From Limonium bicolor (lineage: Eukaryota; Streptophyta; Magnoliopsida; Caryophyllales; Plumbaginaceae), in assembly GCA_023374045.1 (NCBI GenBank), contig CM041776.1:476831375-476895374 (forward strand): 64,000 nt of DNA, written 5' to 3'. Positions 10,520 through 22,079 of this stretch are shown here, piece by piece; the first letter of the stretch is position 1; every line of letters begins with the position of its first letter. A program made the translations under genes and the position numbers. The notes beneath the pieces are model-generated. The model saw only the letters and a program-made list of their open reading frames with translations, was not told where the DNA came from and did no database searches.

Positions 10520-10720
10520 GTCCGAACTTGGAAGTTCGGACACCCTGTGTTTGCACCCCGGTTTTCTGACTTCGAAGCTCGGACTTCACCACGTAAACTT
10601 TCTCGTAAAACGTCTGAACATCAGTCCAAACTTCGATGTTCGAACACTCTGAAATTTCCCTTCTATTTTCAAATCGAACTGTGTCCAAACTTCAACGTCC
10701 GGACACAAGTTCGGACGCCC
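10520..10720. repeat. Hairpin-unit array in LTR G
   Basis: Units based on GTCCGAACTT..AAGTTCGGAC occur at 10520-10541, 10565-10584 (decayed), 10624-10645 and 10683-10704, followed by a further AAGTTCGGAC. With the unit at 6218 this makes about five. Spacing is irregular, roughly 43-73 bp. Short open frames across it are by-products of the repeat. Confidence 0.7.
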
Positions 10721-12097
10721 TACTGTTTTCACCATAACTTCTTCGTTTGAGCTCCGTTTTGAGTGCCGTTTGTGGCGTTAGATCCCTCCTTTCGAGTACT
10801 ATCTGTTTTGACATGTTTTGGCATATGTTTAAGTATATTTTGATTTGAAAGTCACCTATATTCTTTTGAACTCTATTTTGCTCTATAGTGTTCTTCGGCC
10901 TCTGATTTCAGTTTGACTTTGGCTAGTCCTGGTTTAAGACTTTTGCTTCAGCTATGATTCAGTTTTTGTTGTGTTAAGACCTTGTGCTTTGGTGTGTGTC
11001 TGCAACACCTTCTGAACTGATTTGTTAAGCTTCTGTTTGTTAAGCTTCTATTTTGGGACCTAGTTACTCTGCTTCTGAGCCGTGAATGGCTAGGTCGAGC
11101 TATTCTGTGGTATACCATGTAGACGTCATTCTGAGTGTGGGTCATGCCCAATCCGTTCTGTGGGGTTGACGAACCCTTTGGCCTTCGGGTCATTTATGCG
11201 TTGTCGAGGGATCTGTTGGATCCATGGGTCTCCGACCCTTTCTAAGTGTTTGTGCTTGGTGCTAGAGTCCCACTTCTGATTGTTAAGTGTTCTGTTTTCT
11301 GGTTGCTCTGACTTTTTCTAATTTCTGACAGACTGCTTTGTGCTTTCTGTTTTCTGAGAGCCTCTGGTTTATTAAGTGATCTATTTCCGTCTGCTCCGTT
11401 TGTATTTGATTTGAGACGGTCTGCTGTGTGCTTTCTGTCTTCTGAGAAGTCTCTGGTTTGCAAAGCTTTGACTTTCTAGTTTGTCTTCTGCTGCTCCTTC
11501 TGATTTGACAACACTTAGCTCTCTCAGTTTTAGATCTCTGTCTGTTGGAAGGTCTTCCGCTCCGATCTCTGCTTTTGAATTTGCTAAGCTTCTGATTTCG
11601 TTCAGCTTTTGATGTGGTTAAACTTCTGATTTTGTTGAGCTTCTGTTTTGGTGGAGCTTCTGGATTATCAAGTTTCTATTTCTGCCTTCTTCCTCTAAGA
11701 CCTCTGCTTCTGATTTTGCTATGCTTTCGTATAAGTATAAATGTATGTTCAGATTATGTTTTGAGCGTGCTCAGCTGATGAAGTTTATCACCTGCTGAGC
11801 AATAGTTGTGCTCACCCCTATATCCGTCTGATTTGCAGGTCTTAGTTCGTGTATGAAGATTCGGCCTTCGCTTTTAGTTTTGTATTTGGTTTTGTATTCA
11901 ATGTTTGGCTTTGAGGCCTTTTTTGTATTTACTAGCTTCCGCTATTGTAAACTGTGTAAACGATTGTAATTGCTACTTGTTAAATAAATGGTATTTTGTT
12001 CAGTTTTGGGATTCGCTAGTGTGGCCTTGCGTGTCTTAGGTAATAAGTACGCGGCGTGTAACGGTCTCTCAACCAGGTCGGTTTTGGGGTCGTTACA

Positions 12098-14160
12098 GTA
12101 AAAATATAGGAGTAAATATAATGTGCAGCCCCCCTATTTCTTTACCTTAATAGCAGTTTATAGTCTGGGCTCAAAAACAATTAAAAAATCTTAATCATGT
12201 CGTAAAGGAGGTTTCAAAGCAAGCTTTGTAACAGCTGAAGATTAGTAACAGAGTGATTCTGTTTCAGACCTTATAGCAGGATAAAATATCGGCAAGAGAA
12301 CTAACAATGAAGGTGAAATGATATTCTTATGACAGTCTTTTGCTAACTGTAACCATATATTTTTTCAGATAGGAAGCGTTTCAAGGAAGAAATTCAGCGG
12401 AAATTCTTGCGTAGATCTCAAACGGTAGTAAGCAGATGAGTAACAACAGCAACTTTTGCTTTTAAAGTGCAAAAAGCAGGTAGACTTGAACTATTCGACA
12501 TACTTAGTTTACTGTACATTTTAGCGATGTGATGGAGAAAGGTATATTTTAAACAAGGATCTGAATTGCTGTGCTATGCAGCTGAAAACTTAAAATTCTA
12601 AAATAGAAGTTGGAAAGTTTTTCATATTGATGAAAACATAGGTTGGAAAGATTTTAAACCAGATGGAGTTTAAACTGATTGTTGAAGAAGAAACAAACAG
12701 TGGTTGGGTTAGAGTGGAAACCAGACAAGACTCGAAGTTTAGATTACTCCTAAAAATAGCAGCAATAGGAGGCATACACTATACTCTTTTTTTTGGGAAG
12801 CTGATAGTAGTGGCAAATTGGAGCTGCAAGTTTGCTGTAAAATAGTGATAGATATAGATTTATTAGAAAAGTAGTATTACCAGTTTTGAAGGGCCAAAAG
12901 AAATTAGGAACATATATACTATTTGGCTATTGAGCCTCATCATCTAATAATCTCAAATGAAACTAAAAGGATCAGGCCGGGAGGAGTAAAACAGAGTTGC
13001 AAGCCACAGTAAGAATCAGGGATAGCTATTAGAAGCCTAGTGATATTTGGAAATGAGCATAGGGGTAATTTTAATGCTTGTACTGCACCTTACAAATAGA
13101 TAGTCAATAGCTTAGATCAAATCAAACTTTACATATCAGAGGTGACCATATCAGCAATATAAACTAGAGATTCAATCTCAGGCTATGCATTTGACATGCT
13201 TATTCTAGCATTGCCGATAGTAACACAAAATTGTAGAGAATTAGTCTAAACAGATATAAGTCAAGTTTTGTAAAATCAATCATGACCAGTTTTGTACACC
13301 AATTCTGTATAAGAGGCTAGAGTTTAACCAGTTTGAATCATTGTCCCGTGGTCAACTTATCACTAAAGTGGGCTTAAAATAGATTAGGCTACTGTTGCAA
13401 TATAAGAGCAGCTAAAATTGGTGTTATCACAAAGTAATTCTGTTGATGGCTTAGAAGGATTAATTTGTTGAAACATAAAGATAGGCAGACCGTCTGCTAA
13501 CCCATCTATCAGGCCATACTTTTTGCAAAGGACGCACAGAAATACACACATCACAAGAAAGCACTTAACCATGTTTGATTGAAGTGTTGAGGCAGAAGTT
13601 TTAGTTGAAGCAATAAAAACGACCCAAAATTTGCATGGAAGATGTCATGGGAGCGTTGGTAAAATGATCTGAAGTAAAATCAGAAACCGGAATGCATGTA
13701 CAGTTCATAATGGAGAATTGACTTCAGAAGGTTAGTCAAGATTTAGATCAATATTATGCATAGCAACAGGTTTTGTCTTACGCAAAAGTTTAAAGTATAA
13801 AAGTTATCTCTGAAGGGAAATATAGGGTGTGGAAACATAGGATACTATAACCAATCACAACTCATAGCAGCAATACGACAGAGAAGCATGTTTAAGATGT
13901 TTCTATGTAGGCTTTAAAATCTGATTGCAAAACTTGTTAATGAATTTGTTTTGTAAAAACGAAATCAAGTAGATATGTAATATAGTGTTAAGCAACATAA
14001 ACCTGCCCTAAGTGATATTGGTTGATATGAGCCAAAAGCAGCAGGTTTATTTGTCAAAGACAGATGAACGTTATCCTTTCATTCATGCAGTAAACAATCA
14101 ACATTCGATCGAATCCTTAAATCAACAATAGTGGCGAAATTTGAGTAAGAAGAACTTATC
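12098..14160. other. AT-rich region without recognisable gene
   Basis: No LTR, polymerase or conserved domain was recognised on either strand. Open stretches are 60-62 codons or less. A minus-strand one at 13384-13572 starts with a hydrophobic, signal-like segment but lacks support. It may be low-copy intergenic or intronic DNA, or a decayed repeat. Confidence 0.5.
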
Positions 14161-15737
14161 TTAGTAATTAGCTTCGGACGTTTCCCTCCTTTATCTTGTC
14201 GTCGGTTTTCTGGTTAGAATCTTGCTTTCTAGGATTCGTGCTTGAGTCTGAACTGTGGGGGCAACACTTCCCTTAAGCCTTTGTCGATCGCTAGGGGCTG
14301 CAAAGCTAAATATGTTTGGCCTTGAGACAAGGAGGAGCTGCATTCGTCTTGGAGCCAAAGAGGGGCTATGCCCGGTCGTTGAACTGAAGGCGATTATGCC
14401 CGGTCACAACAGGCTCCCGGTCACACACAAACTACCCGTCGTGACGAGATCCTGCGCCCGGTCACAGCAAGCTCCCACCACAAACTTCCGTCATCGAACA
14501 ATCATCTCCCGGTCATTGAAGGAGAAATATGAATCGTTGAATAGCTATCGCCAGGCTTTGAACTGTAATGCTGCTCTCTTCGTAGATGATCCTAGTTGCT
14601 CTCTGAATTGCTTCTTTATTCTTTCTTTTCGTTATAAAAGTCTATAGTCATCTGACATTCGTCTTCTTTGAGACAAAGAGGGGCTATACCCAGTCGCTCG
14701 AAGGCCACCTACTACTCCCGGTCTTCGAGTTGAAGTGTAACCTCGCCTGGTCGCCTGGTCTTTGAAACAAATGCACAGTTCGGCATGGTTGTTTTGTGAT
14801 TGTTTTGGTCTGGCTGTTTTATGGTTGTTTTATATATGATAGTATATTATTGGAGTAGAACGTAGGATCCACGTGGGACCCGCGTGGGGACCATCAACTT
14901 TATACCATATTTATACTACCAAAAAGCCAAGACCGAACGCTGCCAAAGGGGAGCTATGCCTGGTCGTTCGAAGGCCACCGCTACTCCTTTGAAATGGCTG
15001 GGCGTAACAGGCTATCACTTTGTATTCCGTCGTCACCCGGGTAGTGAACTTGAAGCTTCACCACTCGATTGTTTGGCCGGCGACAGTTTAGACTCTCTTG
15101 TTATAACGCCTAGGTGTGAGGGTGATTTTTCGGTATGAGGGGGTCTATTTAAATATGGTCTGATTGAAAAGTCGAGATCATAGAAAATGCCACTTTGTGG
15201 AGGATGAAAACCCATTATTCTTGGCATCCCTCATATACCTACTTTATCGTCCGTTTTTCCCAAAAAGCATATAGGGAGTGTTAGTCAACACTACACCCGC
15301 TCTCAATGGGCTTCTCACGGACTTATGCCCTAAGAGCGGAATTGACTAGAGTCGCCGCCTAGTATGACCTAAGGAACTAGGAAGGAAAGGGAAGGAGAGT
15401 TCTAAGAACCGTTGGTTGACTCTGAAATTGTTGCCTATGGATAGGACTTATCTGGTCATTTGTAGAGATTATATGTGGGTTCGTACTAGGTTACACCCCT
15501 TGGAAGTGGCAACGACCATGACTTCTGATTGGTGCTCGAGGAAACCTCGGTCTCCAATTGTTGGGATTGTCTTCTTTCAAAACCTATATATAGAGATTCA
15601 TTTAAGAGCCAAAGATAGGATTAGGACAAAAAGAGAGAAAGAGAGTGGATGAGGCGAGCTTTTTTGCCAAGCTAGCGCTAAGAGGAAGAATTGATGAATT
15701 CGGATGAGTATAGAATGAAGATTTGGGAAAGTCTGAG
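14161..15737. other. Unclassified region with a recurring CCGGTCG phrase
   Basis: A phrase close to AAAGAGGGGCTATGCCCGG recurs near 14360, 14676 and, more altered, 14943, each followed by GTCG and a GAAGG run. CCGGTC alone recurs several times at 14390-14520. Near 15340-15390 GAGTCGCCGCCTAGTATG resembles a phrase I associate with plant repeats. The 130-codon open stretch at 14255-14647 runs through the repeats and has no known domain. I see no gene. Confidence 0.45.
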
Positions 15738-17593
15738 TGAAATGCCCCGAAATTAAAAATAGTGATTAATTAGGCTAATGAAGATTTTAAAGGCTTAATT
15801 ATGCCTAAATAAACATGAGGGAACAAATCCCGAAGAAAACGGATCCTTAAAATGAATTAAAACACAAATGAACCTTAAAGCGCATTTTTCGAGGAAACCG
15901 GGAAAACGCGACTTTAATCGGGTCAAATAGACTCATAATAATTTTGGTCAACCAAATAGTCATTAATAAACATTAATAGAGGTCTAGAACCAATAAAATC
16001 AATTAAACGAGAAAATTCCGGAAAACGGGTTTCGGTAGTAAAAACTGTAAAACGGGAAGTTGTGGGGTGTGAGTGTAAATAAACTAAACTAGTGTTTCCA
16101 CTTTGAAAATAAAAATGTAAAATCTGAGTGTGTGCAGTGTGTGGGCCGATTTACTCCCTCTCTCTCACTCTCTTAATTCTTCCTTGTTTGCTAAATGACA
16201 AATAAAATAAGTAGAAAAAGTAAAAAGGTGGGACTACTCTCTCTCCCCCTCATTTCCCTCACTCTCTCACCGTACCCTCTTCTCCCCCTCTGAATTTTCT
16301 TCCTCCCAACACCCCTCCAATGGCGTTTTTGAGAGCCCATTCAGCACCCCCTCTTCTCTCCTTTTGTTGAACACTCAAACCTTCTCCAAAATTACAAAAA
16401 CTGTACCGTTGAATTCCTCTCATCAAGGAGAACATCTCCCTCTTTTCAGAATTCGAAAATATCCATTTTCATCTCCATGGGTGTTCTTGTTTTTGAAGAT
16501 GAAGACCACCATTAGAAGCTCCTGCTTCACCTTGTTGGTCTAAGGTAAAAAGAAATTCGAAAAAACTAGCATTTCTAGCCCTCATTTGTTAAATAAGAAA
16601 TTTCAAGTTTTGAGCTTCTTGTTCTTTGCTCCCAGCCAATTTTTGGCTTCTCTTGTGGAGAGGAAATCTTGTTCTTGCTGCTGTCCAACACTCCTTCTAA
16701 ACGCTAAAAACATACCTTAAAGCTTTAAGATGATTTAAGGGCTAGCTTGAATTAAAATGGTGGTATATTAATGGGCTGTAGCATTAGAACATTGAGCTTC
16801 TATAACCGGTTGGTCAAGAGGAAAGGAAAGGAAGGAAGAAGGAAAGAAGAAAGAAGAAGGAAAGAGAAGCTAGAAAGAACAAGGTAAATTGCACTCACCT
16901 TGTGTAGTCTTTGTAAGCTTTATGTACCAGATTTTAGAATCTTGGAATGAGTATTGTAAATGGTCTTGAGTAGTAGTATAAATTGGAAGAGAACCCAACT
17001 GTTTTAGAGCTTCAAAAGATGATTAAAAACTTGTATAAACCTTAAGGAAAGAAATGATGTGTGTGCAGGAAAATAAATGGGTGATTAGTGCTTAGCATGT
17101 ATATTGATAATGTGTATATTGAACAGGTTTGGTAAATCGAATGTGTGGGTAAAAACATGTAGTGAGAATGTTAAAATTTAGGGGAGGCTATGTCAAAATT
17201 TACCTAGGAACTAGAGGACTTAAGAGCTTAAACTAGGTAGAAAAACACTTTGAAACAGATTTTAAAAAGGAGCTAAGTAGTGGGTAGATTAAGAGTGATG
17301 GATAATGCATTTTAAACCTTAGAAATGGCATTAGGAAGGGAAACCATGAATGGTGGAAGAGGGAACCAAAATCTGTAGCATAGTTAGACTAAGAAGAGAT
17401 AATGTAAGTGCTGAAATGGAATTTAGAAAAATAATGTGGGTGAAATGATATAGAAAGGAGTAATGAGTGAATGGATGTACTAGGGTGATTTAGAGGGTTT
17501 AATTAGTGTTAAAACATGTGGGATTATTTGTAGGAAGATTGGGGAAGTAATTGGTAAAAGAAGGAAGTTGAAACAGATTCAGTGGGACAAGTC

Positions 17594-17873
17594 TGACCTC
17601 GACCGACCTAGAGGGTTGAGTCGGTCGTGGGTCGGTCAGATTGAAACCACTGAAGCGTAAATGTTCTGACTTCGACCGACCCAGAAGGGTGAGTCGGTCG
17701 TGGGTCGGTCGGGTAAAGAATTCTCAAAGTCGAAGTTTCTGACTTCGACCGACCCGGGAGGTTGGGTCGGTCGTGGGTCGGTCACGATGGATTCCAGGGC
17801 CGATTTCTTTCTAACTTCGACCGACCTAGAGGGGTTTGGGTCGATCGGGTCATACTTGGGTCGGTCGGGTCCA
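17594..17873. repeat. Four-unit hairpin array in C1 LTR, ~73-bp period
   Basis: Units start GACYTCGACCGACC at 17594, 17668 and 17741, and AACTTCGACCGACC at 17813: spacings 74, 73 and 72. Each unit pairs CGACCGACC with GGTCGGTCG 15-20 bases on, and a second GGTCGGTC follows. The sequence is CpG-rich within an AT-rich LTR. Overlapping open frames on both strands come from the repeat. Confidence 0.85.
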
Positions 17874-18356
17874 AACAAAAAAAATGTTAATTATAGTAAT
17901 CATATGTGTATATATATATATAGAAGTACACCATGGTGGGTAAGAATAGTAAGAGAACATACACATGAGTAAGGAAATAAACTTAAAGTATGAAATGAGT
18001 TCATAACCACTTATGACTTGTAAGAACTAGCAAGTATACATAGGGAAAGGTAATGGAGTAAAGAGTTAAATCGATAATAAGTCATTAACCATACAACTCC
18101 ATGTATGTCATAGGACTTGAATTGTGAACACTGAGGAAAGTCGGGTTCAAGTACAACGGTGAACAGTATAACTTCTCATGCCTATATGCTACCTTGGCTA
18201 CTCTGATTGTGGTTTGTGAGCTAGTTGACCACCTAAATAGATAAAATGCACGATTGGATTTATTGCGCGTACTTTTAATTATATGGATATCGTTCCTTGT
18301 TGAATGTTTATCTTAACTCATAGTTTGTATAATTCATGAAATGAATGAATGAGAAT

Positions 18357-18374
18357 GGTGTGTGTGTGTGTGTG
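18357..18374. repeat. (GT)n microsatellite
   Basis: A short run of about nine GT units inside the C1 LTR. Confidence 0.85.
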
Positions 18375-19511
18375 CTTTGATGTACATTGTAGTGACCGAA
18401 TGATATTGTAATGGACTTCTAACTAATTCCTAACAAGCTAACGTTTCTAACATTAAGAAATTGGTAAATTGGAATAAGTAGAAGTCCGATATAGTTTCGG
18501 CCACGCGTGAGGAGGAGGAGGAGGAGACACAAGAGGTTGGATCCAAATCCTGGCCTTAATCTTTTCCATGGACCAAACCCTTTAAATGGGTTGCTTCCTG
18601 GATTAGTGAGCCACCCTAAAGCCCGGTGGTGGGACGATATAGTCCCTGCCCGGAGGTCATACCGACTTAACATGAGTATAATAGGTAAGATAAGTAAGTA
18701 AGTATGAAGTAAGTAGTATTGTATGAGTGTGATTGTGTAAGTATTGTGTACTGATTAAAAGTAAGAACATCTGATTAACCCGGATGGGTAATTGGCTAAC
18801 TATTGATGAAGTAGAATTGTGAATGTAATGTATTACTGTTTGGCTTGTTGTATTGCTTTCGGTGGTATGTATTGTATGTTGTATGAATGTATTGTTATTG
18901 TAATAGCATGTATGCATGTATAAAATGAACTCCATGTATAGTCGACCAATAGTCGGCGTACCCTAGTTAGCACGCGGTATACCGAAGTTTATATACAACA
19001 TTTTGCTGAGCCCCTTGGGGCACTGTTTTTAATTTTACAGGTGCTCGCGAAGGGTGAAGATTGTGATGAGATCAAGATGATTTCTTTTTGTGTAATTAAT
19101 GGATTATGAATGGTGTACCAAGTTGTACATGGCTATAGGCATTTTTGATTAGCCGGTGTATCATGGGTACACCCTTTTGGATATTGAAAGGATTGCGAAT
19201 TGGTAGAAATGAGTAGGTTGCTTAAACTCATTATTTTTGTAAACTCAAGAAGGGATGTAATTAATTCTACTTTTGGATACTCGTAATCTAGCATTGTAAG
19301 TAGGCGGTATTATGTATTGGAAAGTATTTATAGTAGCTCGGTATTCTCTAAACATCAGACCGTTACAGTATGTAGTGTAAGCCTTGCTAGCCGTATGGAA
19401 GTTAGCGGAGTTGTATCACCCGCCGTAGTATTGTATTTCCGCTGCGAGTAGTAGGATAATCGGGATATTAGAAGATAAGTAAGGGATTAGCGGTAGGGGT
19501 GTTACAAAAAG

Positions 19512-19523
19512 TGGTATCAGAGC
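19512..19523 (+). promoter_or_regulatory. Primer-binding site of C1 (tRNA-iMet)
   Basis: TGGTATCAGAGC is complementary to the 3' end of plant initiator-Met tRNA and lies five bases after the LTR end. This primer is usual for Tekay/Del elements. Confidence 0.92.
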
Positions 19524-19730
19524 GTAGTAGCGCTCTGATGTCTAAGGATTACCGAGCATAGGGATTATCGAGTTAGGATTACAACCTTTTAAAACGAGAT
19601 ATAGGAGCCTAACTAGGAATGACCGTGATTACAACGGATACCCTTAACGTCCGTGGATGATACCATTGCTTAAATTCAAGACCCGTTAGTCACCATGTCA
19701 CAGTGCCTAATGTAAATGTTAAATGTTCAG

Positions 19731-21102
19731 ATGTCAGGACGAGGTCCAGGTTGACCCAGGGGAGGGGCTACCGACGGACCGGGCACGCAGATGATAGCAG
19801 AGATCGTTGCTGCCACGACAGCACAAATGCTACCTCAAGTAATCACCGCCATACAGCAAACTCAACAAAATCAACAAACTCAAGCGGGACCAATCCCTCC
19901 CCCTCCACCCAGAGATGTAAATTGGGTAAAATCAGTCGCTGAACTCCAACCTCCATGCTTTAGAAACGAGAGCGACCCGGAAAAACTTGAAGCCTACATC
20001 TCCAAAATGGAGACAGCGTTTGAAACCCTCGAAGCTCCTGCTGGAGTTCGAGTGAGAGTAGCAGCATACTATCTCAAAGATGCTGCCATGGATTGGTGGA
20101 AGCTTGTAAAGCACGAGTATGTCAACAACCCCACCTTCGATTAGGAATCTTTCACCGCCATCCTCCGATCCAAGTACTACCTTGAGCACGTCAAAACCAA
20201 GAAACGTCTAGAGCTTGACGCCTTAAGGGTGACTGAAAAGATGTCAGTAGATGAGTACTACCGCACCTTCACCTCCATCCTACGTCTCCTACCCGACCTT
20301 GGGTACACCGGCCAGGTGTTGGTCGATCGCTTCTATGGCGGTCTAAGCCATCGCCTTCGGTACGGTATGGGCTATACCAGATTTACCACCCTTCAGGAGT
20401 GCTATCACGCGACATCTCGCATTAAGATTACATGGTAGTTAAGGGATGAGGAACAGGCTCTTAAGCGCAAGGCTAATAGCAAAAACACCAGTTCTGAGGA
20501 GCAGAACCAGGGCAAGAGCTGGAAAAAGAAGAAGGGAAAATTCTTTCAGCAATCCCAAAAGAACTCCCCAACTGAGAGCAGTGCCCATGCTGAGAAGGGC
20601 AAAACAGCTGAGCCTCTTCAGCTAGCTTATTCTGCGCCGGTGGCTACGAAGCCACTGAGATCACACCCGCCTAAGGGTAAACTTCTAAATTCACACTCGT
20701 ACATGTATAATTACCATAATTAGTATTCCCGCACCAAATGTGCTAACACTCAAGCCTCAGGTTCTGGCTCCGGGTACAACAAAAAACTCCGACGGCTGTA
20801 GCTATGTCTGTAGAAAATGCAACCAAGATCACCCGGCACAGATTGCCAAGGGAGGGAAATCATATGATTCAACTGTCAGAAGCCGGGACAACGAGCAAAT
20901 GTGTGCCCAGAGAATGCAAAGCCCAAGGGAAACTTCCAGAGCTATAAACAGAGGGAAGGCAAGGAGGTTGCATCTGGCGATGCTCCAGCCCAGCAGGCCT
21001 CGCAGGGACAGGGGTCCCGAGGTCCTCAGAAGGGCGCACCTCAGAGGCAGCCGGCCTTGCATATCATTGACCGTGACGGGACCGGATCTAAGTCCAGCCT
21101 AG
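19731..21102 (+). pseudogene. gag: C1 gag (capsid and zinc knuckle), broken
   Basis: ATG 19731 starts MSGRGPG, then a TGA where C2 has an Arg codon. The same frame goes on through PQVITAIQQTQQNQQTQ to the capsid core (LEAYISKMETAFETLEAPAG, YYLKDAAMDWWKLVKHEY). A TAG follows at 20142, then MSVDEYYRTFTSILRLLPDL. A Lys-rich tail and the zinc knuckle region follow (NCQKPGQRANVCPENAKPKG), shifted by frame changes near 20440 and 20730-20880. In C2 the knuckle reads CYNCQKLGHRANMCPENAK, a classic CX2CX4HX4C; here the first Cys and the His are lost. Its last codons continue in frame into the protease if 21103-22079 is removed. Confidence 0.88.
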
Positions 21103-21358
21103 GTACTACCTAACCTTGAATCCTTGTAAAGCATGTCTAAGTATCGAAGTACTTGTTTGAATGAATGCATGAGTAAGAACTACAGTATGTATTTGAGCAT
21201 GAAATGAATTAGCTGAGACTAGAACTCACCGTAGACGAATTTATAACCATGGGTAGATTTAATATCTGCTACCCGATACCTTCAAATCCAAACCATGAAG
21301 AAGACGCATCACCACTTACCACTACTCCAACGAGCAGTGTCAGGTCATCCGACCAAGT

Positions 21359-21937
21359 ATGATTCTATTAAAGGGATACCTGAAACCCGAAGCCCAAATT
21401 TCAATCATCTGACGATGCAATGAACTAGGGACGGGTCTAGGAGGATTTTACACACCCGAATTCCCTGGTGGAGCGAAGATGAAGCTGAAGATGATGTGCT
21501 TGGGAAAGGATTGGAATCCTTATACCAATACATACCAAAAGACTCGAACACAAGCTGTAGAACTTGCACAACAATGTGAAGATGATCCGATCCCCGCACT
21601 TGAAGCGGACCTCTATATCGTCAACTTCTATGAGAAAGAAGGACAACTTGGGTTACACCAAGATAAGGACGAGACAACGGAATCTCTTGAACGAGGAGTG
21701 CCCGTAGTGTCTTGGTCCATTGGTGATGACGTCATATTTTTGTATAGCGAGCAGAAGTGTGTGGGCCTCGCAGAGAAACTGGTTTGGAGATCAGGAGATG
21801 TCATAATCATGGGTTGAAAGTCAAGGTTGCTGTATCACGGGATCAACAAGATCAAGTTGAATACGGCACCACCGGCGATAATCAATGCCACACACATGAA
21901 ACCAGGACGCCTGAACCTTACCTTTAGGAAGTACTAA
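21359..21937 (+). pseudogene. AlkB-like 2OG-Fe(II) dioxygenase in C1, damaged
   Basis: AlkB enzymes use Fe(II), 2-oxoglutarate and O2 to remove alkyl groups from nucleic acids. The C1 copy carries MCLGKDWNPY, then VNFYEKEGQLGLHQDKDETT with the iron-binding HxD (His at 21656, Asp at 21662). SGDVIIMG, the second iron-site His in LLYHGI, and RLNLTFRKY with the 2OG-binding Arg follow. Damage: a stop near residue 18, an in-frame loss of 18 residues after KTRTQ (about 21548) compared with C2, and a stop after IIMG (21816). It lies between gag and protease on the element strand, in the predicted intron. The motifs look closest to ALKBH1-like proteins, but that subfamily call is tentative. Confidence 0.85.
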
Positions 21938-22006
21938 ACTTGTAGTATTATGTGATATATTAGTAACGTGTATTAGAGACACGGTATGTAAGATGGTTGG
22001 TTTAAC

Positions 22007-22012
22007 AATAAA
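22007..22012 (+). terminator. Candidate poly(A) signal after AlkB in C1
   Basis: AATAAA 70 bases after the AlkB stop and 67 bases before the predicted acceptor. The matching hexamer is kept in C2 at 44102-44107. Its use is not shown. Confidence 0.4.
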
Positions 22013-22079
22013 GAGCAGTGTTGATTATTAAATTCCACTTGTGTCCACCATCATTACTTATAGACTTGTGAATCAATAG

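Larger units (their letters stand above)
5142..12097 (+). mobile_element. Solo LTR G (Tekay/Del-like), split by element F
   Basis: Without F and one copy of its target duplication this is about 2.7 kb. It starts TGATGCCCCAAA and ends GGGGTCGTTACA, like the TGAAATGCCCC...GGTGTTACA ends of the C1 LTR. Near 11780-11840 it has a CTGAGCAATAGTTGTGCTC stretch followed by TTTGCAGGT, similar to the 3' part of the C1 LTR. No gag or pol adjoins either end. The left end touches the LTR of element A directly, so no target duplication can be shown. Confidence 0.55.
15738..19506 (+). repeat. Element C1 5' LTR (3769 bp)
   Basis: It starts TGAAATGCCCCGAAATT and ends GGTAGGGGTGTTACA, five bases before the primer site. 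The start matches the C2 5' LTR start on the minus strand (63783 downward). The 3' part also matches (CGGTATACCGAAGTT region and CCTAGTTAGCACG). A different hairpin array sits in the middle (17594-17873). A purine-rich GGAAAGGAAAGGAAGG run lies near 16820. The open stretches inside, such as 18419-18673, are not genes. Confidence 0.88.
21103..22079 (+). other. Predicted intron of C1 holding the AlkB ORF
   Basis: It starts CCTAG|GTACTACC and ends TCAATAG|GTTGTGG. Joining 21102 to 22080 restores one frame, so that gag GSKSSLG continues as CGLGTEGNLSILTEA into the protease. Without removal, gag stops at 21113. C2 has the same boundaries (45070-44037), which supports a family-level feature. An AATAAA lies at 22007-22012, after the AlkB ORF. 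Splicing is inferred only from the GT-AG ends and the frame; the acceptor has a weak pyrimidine tract. Confidence 0.65.

Noticed and set aside
10520..10720. Possible CRISPR-like array
   Set aside because: Units are inverted repeats inside a plant LTR with irregular spacing and no cas genes.
12663..12845. 60-codon plus-strand frame
   Set aside because: Overlaps an antisense frame of the same size in AT-rich DNA; no recognisable motif.
13384..13572. 62-codon minus-strand frame with a hydrophobic N-terminus
   Set aside because: A signal-like start alone is weak; no family match, no partner exon seen, and short frames are frequent here.
17636..17972. 80-90-codon frames on both strands of the C1 LTR
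   Set aside because: They arise from the ~73-bp hairpin repeat read in several frames.
19512..19523. Possible tRNA gene from the tRNA-iMet match
   Set aside because: Only the 12-base primer-site complement is present; no cloverleaf can be formed around it.
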